Of a stretch of 64,000 nt of DNA, positions 23,151 through 32,890 are shown piece by piece (positions within the stretch are counted from its first letter, which is position 1; each line of letters starts with the position of its first letter). The position numbers were made by a program, and so were the translations under genes. The DNA is from Litsea cubeba. Taxonomy: Eukaryota; Streptophyta; Magnoliopsida; Laurales; Lauraceae. The stretch spans positions 62,307,419 to 62,371,418 of the forward strand of contig CM022953.1 of NCBI GenBank assembly GCA_012931725.1, written 5' to 3'. Under the pieces are notes generated by a model. That model was not told the origin of the DNA and did not search any database. It saw only the letters and a program-made list of their open reading frames with translations.

Positions 23151-24215
23151 ACTGAAATGAGACGAACTGTAAAATAAGAGAATTGTGGGATTAATTTCCA
23201 GATTCATTCCAAGCCCATACTCAAGTCCAATTCAGCTCTATCCCTTATTTTCTTATTTGAAGACATTGAACCTGTAATGATGCATTTAAACCCATGAAAG
23301 ATTGGGGTAAATTGTGAGGGGCTGTAGTGTGGAGGTATTGTTTGGAGTCCCAATGTTATTCAAGGATGGGTAAGGCATTGTATGAAGTCCGAAGGAAGGA
23401 GGAACCTCATCATGGAGATTCCATGAGGTTTTCTAGATTGACCAATGTGTATAAGGACCCGGAATGTCCCTAACTCTTAAAGAGTACCAAAAATTTCATC
23501 ATGACCAACATACGGGACCCTATTCGCACTGATTCAATTCTAGAAACCCTATTGTTAGCCTGTAAAGGTATGGAAAACTATTTGTATTTGATTTTCAACC
23601 AAACTTCTATTTTGGGATTTCGACCCCTATGACACGACTAGACTATTTCAAGAGTACTAGAAGAGACGTGCTTAGCTTTTGCTAACCGGTATATGTCAAC
23701 TTGAGTTGAATGTGTATTTTGTGCATCTTGGCACCCCGTTTCTTACTGTGCATGTGATTTGATTTATCGTATTTGACCTATGAGTCGGCACCACTGAGCT
23801 TGGACGACCTCGTCGGTTTGATCCACCGACTTGGGGTTCCTTTCCCTCCTGATAGTCAGCTGCAGTCTGGAATGTGCAGAGTTTTTACCCGGTTCGCTAC
23901 CGTGGTCCCGCAGAGTATATATGTATATGTATATTATAATATTTATCGTTGTCCCTCCTCACCTTGTGTGACTGAGGTCAATGATCCTGTTAGGGTATGT
24001 GCTCTCTTCACTTCGGTGAGAGAGGATATAGCTTTGTGTGGGTTGCCATCTTGACAGTTCCTTATCCTTGGTACCTCTACTGTTTTATATCGTTCATGTT
24101 GTTGTTTAACAAATGATGTATTATCTCTTATGAAATTCATTATTTATACGCAGGTTTTCTAAACTCTCGCATAGTATCATTATTTTATTATTGTTATATC
24201 TTTTCACCAACCTGC

Positions 24216-24231
24216 CAGACCGTCGTGTCTG
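24216..24231 (+). other. Conserved hairpin near the LTR 3' end
   Basis: CAGACCGTCGTGTCTG forms a 5-bp stem (CAGAC/GTCTG) with a 6-nt loop, 593 bp from the LTR end. It recurs at 29134-29149 and, inverted, at 39381-39396 in the related LTRs, in the context TGATCC. It may act in the RNA (3' processing or packaging); this is inference. Confidence 0.5.
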
Positions 24232-24824
24232 ATCCATTTATTTTAGTACTCAGGTCCCGAGCTTATTGCCGTTGAGGAGGAGCCGGAGGAGGCGGTCGGT
24301 GAACCGCAGCGAGTGATTGAGTGGCAAGCCGATGATGTCATGTAGACATTCGGCCTTGCCTTGAGAACGATACACTTGGGAACTTATGATATCTTTATTT
24401 TCGGTTTCATTTGGTTGTACGGTCTTTGTTGACCGTTATTTTGGGGGCATTAACCAACTGATATTTTTTAAATATACTTAACTTTACTTTTGGGGAAATA
24501 TGCTTATGATCATTGCTCATTCTGATATCCTGTCATGTAATCATAAATCAGTCTTGTTTATGGAATTGAATGGTATTAGTATGGTTTGCTACACGCTTCC
24601 GCAATCTTGAGAATATGTTTGATATGGTTATATGTGAGATGATGTGTAAAGATAATCCTCACCGCGGAACCCTGTGGGAAATCACGTGCACGGACAAATG
24701 TTCTTTTAATTCCGTGTGCGGTTTAGGCAAAGAGATGCACGTGGCGCGGCATCACACCCCCCACTGTCCCGATCCCGGACTCGGATCCTCCTTTTCCCCT
24801 AGTTCCCGGTCCGGGGTCGCGACA

Positions 24825-26261
24825 GACATGGAGTTGATTTCCAATGTTGAATTGTTCTTTGAACCTTTAGTGACTTCTGAAGCCTTAGTTAGTCTTTACT
24901 TAACTAAGTAACGCACTCTTGGCTTTGTCATGACCCCAAAATTAGGGCATGCTTAAGGGGCCGTGATTATGGGGATTATTGTTGCATAATCTTTCTTTTT
25001 CCACAGGATCCGCACGGGTGAGAATTTAGGGTCCATCACCGTCATGGAACATTTAGCGGAAGCTTACATTGCAGTGCAACCCGAAGTCCAGAGCTCATCG
25101 AATTCCATGTTGCATCACTCATGTCTTACTAGCTGCATCATGTCGTACAATACATCATCAAGCTGGTATAACTTAAACAAAATATAAGCAGGTATGTTTG
25201 CGTCTCATGTGCAAGGAATGAAGTTTACATGACAACCTCTGCACCAAATCACTCGTCAGCTATGGCTCAGTAACCACCTTCTCAGAAGGCATACTAGGGT
25301 ATAGGCTGGGAAATCATACCTACGGCACCAAGCGTAGATCAAACAAGCTGTCCGTTAAGTATCCACAATAAAATGCATTATTTGCAGGTACAAAGCTAAA
25401 TATAAATAACAAGTTGATTAATCAGAGGTCGGGTAACAGTATGACTAGGCAAGTTAGTGCATCATGAGTAAAATAGCAGAATCATTAATAGCAGAAATTT
25501 TCTTAATCTATTGGATCTTTAGGATTGATATTGCTAATAATAGCTAATCCCAATTTCATTATAGACCCGCTAATTAATTTATTATGCTAAACCAACCACA
25601 ACCCCACCCCAAGAAGCAAAAAAAAGAAGGCAACAATGATACATCTTTAATGTGAGGCTTGGCTTAAGAAAGTGGAACTGTGAGGATGTAAGGCCTTATA
25701 TTGGCCACTTGGTCAATAGTGCCCACAAACTGACTTCTAATGCCCCTCCAAATAGTTTTTTTTTTTTTTTTGGAAAATGTTAAGTATATTTTAAAAGGTA
25801 AATGGAACAAAAGAATGTGGTTGTGCTCCCCATTAACTGCAACTCAAAGATACGAAGCACCCGAAGGGGAGCAAACACCAAAGATCCAGAAGTGGGTCAA
25901 CCCGAAAAAACACTAATAGCTCGGGTCAGGCTAACGAAACCCACAACCTGCGCTAGGCAAAGAAAGAGCCAAAAGGCAACTCCCAAAAATCAGGAGTAAA
26001 ATTGAACAAAAGGATTAGCTATCATCACTATTGACTGTGTTAAAACTCCTTAGGTGCCTTACAACTATTTTAAGGAGATGTGGAGTCATCGAAATTGTTC
26101 ATGTACATATGAAATGATAATCCACCTTTATATGTTTAGTATAAGAATATAATACGACATTAATTTGAGGCCAATGACATGCCATAAGAGAATTGATTAC
26201 ACAGATTAGCTTGGACAAGGGGTAGTAAAATGCAGAACTATATAAAGTATCCGCAAGCATA
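24825..26261. other. Intergenic stretch without a recognised gene
   Basis: It starts at the right edge of the chromovirus LTR. A T-run lies at about 25757-25772. Small ORFs (for example 25802-25999) have no recognisable domain. It ends at the CACTA terminus. Confidence 0.5.
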
Positions 26262-26374
26262 CACTACCACAACTAGCACTTTTGGAGACGAAAATTTTCT
26301 TCGCCAAAGTCAACAAAATATTTTCGTTGGTCGTCGGCAAGACGTCGGTAAAAAGTCATGGACAAAACCTTTTA

Positions 26375-26567
26375 CCAACGAAACTTTGTTTCGTCGGCAA
26401 AATTTAATTTTTACCGACGATTATTTCACTTTTGCTGACGTTTATTTTTGTCGGCGAAATAAAAAATTAAAATACTTTTTATCGTCGAAAATAAACGTCG
26501 GAAAAAGTCTTTTATTTTTTTTATTTCTCATTTTACTTTTGCCGATGAAAATAAACATCGGCAAAAG
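26375..26567. repeat. CACTA subterminal hairpin repeats, left part
   Basis: Decayed and intact units of CTTTTGCCGATGAAAATAAA and CATCGGCAAAAG occur here; the last one (26536-26567) is cut by the solo LTR. Each unit can fold on itself with 10-12 bp arms. Confidence 0.7.
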
Positions 26568-27818
26568 TGTAAGACCCCGACCCCCAATTTTCGGGTTTAG
26601 TGTGATTTTAATTGTGGTTTTACTTTTTGAGTGAGATTAGTAATGGGTTAGACTTTGTTTTTGAGTTTGACTAGATTTTTCATAACCTTGGAGAATTTTG
26701 AGGACCGTTGACTTTAGTTTGACCCGGCCTTTGTAAAATGTATTTTTGAGAGAAATTACTCTTGATTTCTAAAAATCCCAAATTTAATTTCTTTTGATTC
26801 ATTTTATTGTTATAAACTTCTGTCATGTTTTGACCATTTTGATTTAATGCTCAGAGATCGCGTTTTTCGATAAAAAGGGGCAAAAATGACATTTTCACTA
26901 AATCTATCCATAAATTTCAAAAATTTCAGAAATTGTCAAAAATATACTTTTTAGAAAATAGATTTTTTGACGAGCAATTTTGTCTTCGTCATCTTCGTTT
27001 AGGACCCACAAATGTCAGTTTTAACCACTTGACCCATGGGGCCCATGGGGCCCAGCCCACTCAAGTCTTTATAAACTCAAGTGTGTTCTTTTTCTTCTTC
27101 CCCATTCATTTTTCCTACAACATTTGGGGCTGTCTAGGGTTTTCTCTTCCAGCCCTTTTCCCTCTCTTCTAGAAAGCTTCCATCTTGAGTGCAAAGTGAG
27201 GGAATGATCTCCTAATCTTCTTCCTCATCTTCCAAGCTTTCTAAAGATGCCATTTTCAAAGGATTTGAGCCAAGGTTTGCAAAAGATTGATTTTCAAGGG
27301 TTTTCTCTTGGATATTTTTTGGGGCTTTTGTAGATTTGGGGCTTTTCTATTAGAGAGGTGCTCTTGGAGTGGTTTGCCCCCTATTCTTGACTTGAGGCAA
27401 GTAAATACTACAGCTAATATGATGTTTGTTAATTAATGTGAATGATTTTTATGGATCTCTGATGGATTTATCTTTGAAATGCTTGAGTAATGTTTTATAC
27501 ATATCCTCCTTTAAGTTGTTGTGTTGCAACAATCCGGAATCTTTGTTCTTCAAATGATTATCTTTGGATTAGTTCTTTATATTTAGAAAATTATTGTCTT
27601 TGATAAATGGAAAATACTTTGTTCATGTTAGAAATTTTTGGAAATGATGGAATGATTTAGTGTGTGGATGATTTAATGGATTTGGTGTGGAAAGGAGAAG
27701 CCCAAATTATATTAGATTTGATGTAGAAGAAGGGAGAGGGAAAGAAAAATCAAATGGAGAGGAAGAAATGCAGAAATCAGGGGGAAAAACTCCCCTGCAC
27801 AGGCTGGACAGTAGCCCA

Positions 27819-27854
27819 GCTTGCTATAGCGAGCTTGGGCTTGCTATAGCGAGC
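27819..27854. repeat. Pair of GCTTGCTATAGCGAGC palindromes
   Basis: Two copies of the 16-bp near-palindrome GCTTGCTATAGCGAGC at 27819 and 27839 (one mismatched pair each). They lie 743 bp after the TATA box and 1251 bp into the LTR. This position corresponds to the clusters at 22995 and 40329, which have other palindrome sequences. Confidence 0.8.
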
Positions 27855-29133
27855 CAGGCTTCTGGAATGGCTTGTTTTTAACCCATTTTTTGGGCTGTTT
27901 AAGGCCCTATTTTGAGGCCTGTTTCAGCCTGTTTAAGGCCTTATTTTCAGCTTGTTTTAAGGCCAATCTCCAACCTATTTTAGGCCCATTTGCAGCCCCT
28001 CTTTGGCCCTTGTCTCTCCTTAGTTTGGAGCCCAATTCAATCCCCATTTGACATATGAAAGCCCGTAAGGGATACTTTGATTTGATTTACTATGAATAGT
28101 GAAACTTTATTGAGAAGATGAGAGAAAGTTTGATGTGAGATTTTACCCGGGAATTTTATAAGTCTTAATGCACACTTTATAACTGAAATTGTTGTGGATT
28201 TTCATTGGTACCAAACATATGTTTATAAATCAACATTTAGGGATTTAAGTGTGCATTGAGATATCCCTTGGTAAACCATTGAATCACATACATTATTCCA
28301 TTCCATTTCAAGTTAGAAAACGTATATGTATTCTTTGGTAAATTAATTTGAAAGGATTTAAGTGATTCTTCACGTTTGAAAGCATCGGTGATTTGAAATA
28401 GAGTTAAGTGGTTTTCCACGTTCGAAAGGATTGATTGTATGATTTTTATACAAATTGCCTTGATGTGTATTTGAGTGGTTCGCTACGTTCGGAAATATAT
28501 CGATAAGACTACTCATCAGATTTGTTCGGATTTGTCAGTATATTCAGTGTGTATTTGTTCAGGAGTAGTCCTTTTATCAATTTCAGAAATGAATCATTTC
28601 TATGATTTGAATTGTATTAGTTCTTTTGAAAATTAAAGGCACCACTAAGCTTAGGTCACCTTGTCGGGCTGATCACCCGGCTTGGGATCTTTAAATTATC
28701 TGCCAGCTGCAGCTTGGATTCTGTTCGTACCGACCATGGCAACGGTTCTGTTCTACCGGTCCCACTTGTATGTGGCTACGGTTCTGATTCTGTTTCCGGT
28801 CCCACGTGTAGTGGCTACGGTTCTGTTTGATATCGACTTTGTTCGTTCCGGTCCCACGAGTAGTGGCTACGATCTCTGTCTGCTCTTGTTACTTCGGTAA
28901 TAGGAGAATATAGCTATATGTGGTTTGCCAATGTTTTAATTAGTTTGTTATTCCTTTTAAAACATTTATGTTTCGGATACTGTTCATTTATTTCCAATGA
29001 TATTTATGTTCAGTTTTTCAATCATTTTATCATGATTCATTACTATTATTGTTTAAAGTTTTTAAAAGGATTTACAATTATTCCATAATGTTTTATAAAT
29101 GCCTATCATCTTATTATCTGTTTATTTGCTTGT

Positions 29134-29149
29134 CAGACCGTTGTGTCTG
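29134..29149 (+). other. Conserved hairpin near the LTR 3' end
   Basis: CAGACCGTTGTGTCTG: the same 5-bp stem and 6-nt loop as at 24216, 556 bp from the LTR end. One loop base differs while the stem is unchanged. Confidence 0.5.
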
Positions 29150-29710
29150 ATCCTCCTTTTTTTTGGTGCCAGGTTCCGATTTCTTTGCCTTTTTTAGGTG
29201 AGTTGAGTGGACGGGTGGTTTAGCCGCCGGTTGGACGCGAGAGGCTGCCTTTGATGTCATATAAATGTCAAGTTTGGCACCGAAGTTCGTAATATCATTT
29301 GGGATAGCATTTTATTTAGTTGTTTATTTTTGGATGGCTTTATTAGCCTTTTTTCTTTGGGATTGTAATTAATGTACTGGTTAATTTGTAACTTTAACAT
29401 GTGGGAAATAAATTATCCTGTTACTGCCAGCTTAATATTCTATGATTTATGCTTTGTACAAGTTTGATTATAAGCCTTAATTTGATGGCTTCATGTTGAT
29501 GGCTGAGTGCGACACGGAATCCGATGGCCACGGGCTCCGAGTCGCAAACACCAGGATTAGCTTCCGCAAAAATATTCAGGTTATGATGAAATTTTGTTAC
29601 CCTCACACACGCGAATCTTGAAAAAAGAATAAAATTTTTAATTAATTCCAAAATTTCGCATCCCGTGATCCGATCACTGCAGGACCCGGTTTAGGGGTTG
29701 TGACAAAAAG

Positions 29711-30350
29711 TCTTTTAAATTTTTAAAATTTTTCAATTTACTTTTACCGACAAAAATACATGTCAGCAAAAATCTTATATTTTTTTTATTTTTCGATTTA
29801 CTTTTGCAGACGAAAATAAACATCGGCAAAAGTCTTTTATTTTTTTTATTTTTTTAATTTAATTTTGCTGACGAAAATAAAAGTCGGCAAAAGACTTTTA
29901 CATATATTTTTTTCAATTTACTTTTGTCGACGAAAATAACTTTTATTTTTTTTAATTTTTCAATTTACTTTTGCTGACGAAAATAAACGTCAGCAAAAGA
30001 CTTATATTTTTTTTTTCAATTTTTGTTTCCCAACGTAAAATAAACGTCGGCAAAATCTTTTATTTTTCTTATTTTTTGATTTACTTTTGCCAGCGAAAAT
30101 ACACGTCGGCGAAAGTCTTTTATATTTTTTTAAAATTTCTCAATTTACTTTTCTTGAGGAAAATAAACGTCGGCAAAAGTCTTTTATTTTTTTTTTCGAT
30201 TTACTTTTGCCGACGAAAATAAACATCGGCAAAAGTCTTTTATTTTTTTTTCAATTTACTTTTGCCGACGAAAATAAGTGTCGGTAATTTTTTTTTTATT
30301 TTTCTTTTTTCTTTTGCCAAAGAAAATAAACATCGGCAAAAATCTTTTTT
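29711..30350. repeat. CACTA subterminal hairpin repeats, right part
   Basis: About eleven units of 53-66 bp: TTTACTTTTGCCGACGAAAA, TAAACGTCGGCAAAAG and a T-rich spacer. Each is an imperfect inverted repeat with arms CTTTTGCCGAC and GTCGGCAAAAG. In CACTA elements such motifs are known to bind the element's own DNA-binding protein; this is inference for this copy. ORFs here are repeat artefacts. Confidence 0.8.
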
Positions 30351-30744
30351 TCAATATTATATTTATTTTTTCAATATAATTTTCCCGTAACCCTGTTTAT
30401 ACACCTGTATAAAAAATAAACCTATTCATATACCTATATTCAACATAAAAAATGCATGCAAACAAAAGTTACTAAATAAACAAAAAGCCATCTTCATTTT
30501 TCATCAAGTCATTTATCTTATTAAACAAATATTACAATCAATAATGATACAGTCACATATAAATGTCCAATATACATATATATACAAATAAACTGAAAAG
30601 AAGTCCAACACCCCCACAAGTCTATAACCGACCCCAAAGCGTCCATCAATCTGCAATAACAAAAACAACATTAGAATCTTTTCAATGAATTAAATTATAA
30701 ATGAAAAATAAACATGTATATATATAAATCTTTTTCTAAGTTTT
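30351..30744. other. AT-rich stretch inside the CACTA element
   Basis: AT-rich sequence with no ORF or motif that I recognise, between the hairpin repeats and the ~175 bp array. Confidence 0.5.
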
Positions 30745-32890
30745 TCGGAGGCCTTTTTTCGAGCCTAAGTGTTGAGAATCAGGAGGTTTTTGCGTCTAAT
30801 TTGTTAACCGGAAGTCCGATTCACTAACCGTCAATTCCTACAAGTTACTTTGGCCTTGAACAAGGTACCCGTGCTGATTTCTGTGCTGTTCGATGGCTGT
30901 TTCCCATTTTCGACCTACGATGGCCTATTTTCGAGACTAAGTGTTAAGAATCAAACGTTTTTAGGTCTAATTCGTTAACTGGGAGTCCGATTTAAGAGCC
31001 GTCAGTTTCTACAAGTTAATTTCGCCTCGAGCGAGGTGCTCATGCCAGTTTCTGATTTTTCTGAAGCCTTTTCCCATTTCGGACCCCTGGCAGGCCGTTT
31101 TTGAGCTTATGTTGGAAAATCATCTATAAAGCTTGTAATTCTCTAACCGAGAGTCCTATTTGCGAACCGTCGGTTCCTAAAAGTTACACTACCCTTGAAC
31201 GAAGTGCTCGTGCTGGTTTTTTATTTTTCAGGGGCCGTTTCCCATTTCGGGCCCCCGGCGGGCCGTTTTCGAGTCTAAGTGCTGGAAAATCATATGTTTT
31301 GCTCGTAATTCTCTAACCGAGGGTCTCATTTGCGAACCGTCAGTTCCTAAAAGTTACTCTACCCTAGAGTGAAGTGTTAGTGCCAGTTTTTGATTTTTTT
31401 TTTTTTGGGGGGGGGGGGGCATTTCCCATTGCAGACCCCTGGCGGACCATTCTCGAGCCTAAGTGTTGCAAAATCCTATATTTTCGCTCATAATTCTCTA
31501 ACTGGGAGTCCCATTTGCGAACCGTTAGTTCTTACAACTTACTCTACCATCGAAAGAAGTGCTCGTGCTAGTTTTCAATTTTTTCGGGAGCCGTTTCCTG
31601 TTCTGAACCCCCGGCGGGCCGTTTTCTAGCCTAAATCCTATGTTTTCGCTCATAATTCTCTAACCAAGAGTCCCATTTGCAAACCGTTCGTTCCTACAAG
31701 TAACTCTCCCTCGAGCGAGTGCTCGTGTTGGTTTTCAATTTTTTCGGGGGCCGTTTCCCGTTCCAAACCCCCGACGGGCCGTTCTCTAGCCTAAGTATTG
31801 GAAAATCCTATGTTTTCGCTCGTAATTCTCTAATCGGGAGTGTCATTTACGAACCGTCAGTTTCTGAAAGTTACTCTACCCTCGAACGAAGTGCTCATGC
31901 CGGTTTTCGATTTTTCCGGCGGCCGTTTCCTGTTCCAGACCCCTGGCGGGCCGTTTTTGAGCCTAAATCCTATGTTTTCGCTCGTAATTCTTTAACCAGA
32001 AGTCCCATTAGTGAACCGTCAGTTCCTATAAGTTACTCTACCATCAAGCGAAGTGCTTGTGCCAATTTTTAATTTTTCGGGGGCCGTTTCTCGTTTTGGA
32101 TCCCCAGTGGGCCGTTTTTCATGTCTAAGTGTTGGAAAATCCTATGTTTTCGCTTGTATTTCTCTAACCGGGAGTTTCATTTGCGAACCGTCAGTTCCTA
32201 CAAGTTACTCTACCATCGAGTGAAGTGCCCGTGCCGGTTTTCGATTTTTTTGTGAGCTGTTTCCCGTTCCAGACCCCCAGCGGGCCATTTTCGAGCCTAA
32301 GTGTTGGAAAATCCTATGTTTTCGCTTGTAATTCTCTAACCGAGAGTCCCATTTGCGAACTGTTAGTTCCTACAAGTTACTCTACCCTCAAGCGAAGTGC
32401 TCGTACCGGTTTTTGATTTTTTCGGGAGCCGTTTCCAGTTCCGGACCCCCGGCGGGCCGTTCTCTAGCCTAAGTGTTGGAAAATCCTATGTTTTCGCTCG
32501 TAATTCTCTAACCGGGAGTCCCATTTGCGAACCATCAGTTCCTACAAGTTACTATACCCTTGAGCGAAGTGCTCGTATTGGTTTCCAATTTTTTTGGGGG
32601 TCGTTTCCTATTCCAGACCACCGGCGGGCCATTTTTGAGCCTAAGTGTTGAAAAATTCTAAATTTTCGCTCGTAATTCTATAAACGGGAAGCCTATTTGC
32701 AAACCGTCAGTTCCTACAAGTTACTTTACCCTCGAGCCAAGTATTCGTGCCGGTTTCTGACTTTTTCGAGGGCCATTTCCTATTCCGGAACCTCGGCGGG
32801 CCGTTTTTGGGCCTAAGTGTTGGAAAATCCTATGTTTTCGCTCGTAATTCTCTAACTGGGAGTCCTATTTGTGAACCATCAGTCCTATTT
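30745..32890. repeat. Internal ~175-bp tandem array (about 12 units)
   Basis: Units carry CTAAGTGTTGGAAAATCCTA, TAATTCTCTAACCGGGAGTC, GCGAACCGTCAGTTCCTACA, AAGTTACTCTACCCTCGAGC and CCCCGGCGGGCCGTTTTCGA blocks. Spacing between the GTTGGAAAATCC blocks is about 167-187 bp. One more partial unit is at 35617-35723, separated by a foreign stretch. Open frames on the plus strand (for example 31719-32072) are by-products. I infer it belongs to the CACTA interior. Confidence 0.8.

Larger units (their letters stand above)
21717..24824 (+). mobile_element. Chromovirus remnant: 3' end and 3' LTR
   Basis: About 50 bp of internal sequence (GGAGGTGAGTTTTAATTTCC onward) matches the region just past the pol stop of the chromovirus at 41893. 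A purine tract (CCTAAGGGGTGGAGGA, 21751-21766) follows, then an LTR from TGTAAGACCCCGACCC (21767) to GGTCGCGACA (24824), 3058 bp. The LTR matches those at 38802-41881 and 46578-48743 along its length, except in the palindrome cluster, where the sequence is different. The rest of the element is missing on the left, so no target duplication can be tested. Confidence 0.85.
26568..29705 (+). mobile_element. Solo LTR (3138 bp), chromovirus-type, TSD AAAAG
   Basis: It starts TGTAAGACCCCGACCC and ends GGGGTTGTGACA, with AAAAG at 26563-26567 and 29706-29710. The start and general plan match the chromovirus LTRs here: a TATA box (CTTTATAAAC, 27067-27076), a leader, a palindrome pair, a GGCACCACTAAGCTTAGGTC block and a CAGACCG hairpin. 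The sequence is diverged enough to be another family. The internal region is lost, so it is a solo LTR. It sits inside the CACTA hairpin array. Confidence 0.88.

Noticed and set aside
21717..24824. Full chromovirus copy with two LTRs
   Set aside because: Only ~50 bp of internal sequence precedes the LTR and no upstream LTR partner with intact orientation is seen, so it is called a remnant.
29971..30287. ORFs rich in Phe/Lys in the hairpin repeats
   Set aside because: Low-complexity products of the CTTTTGCCGACG repeat; not coding.
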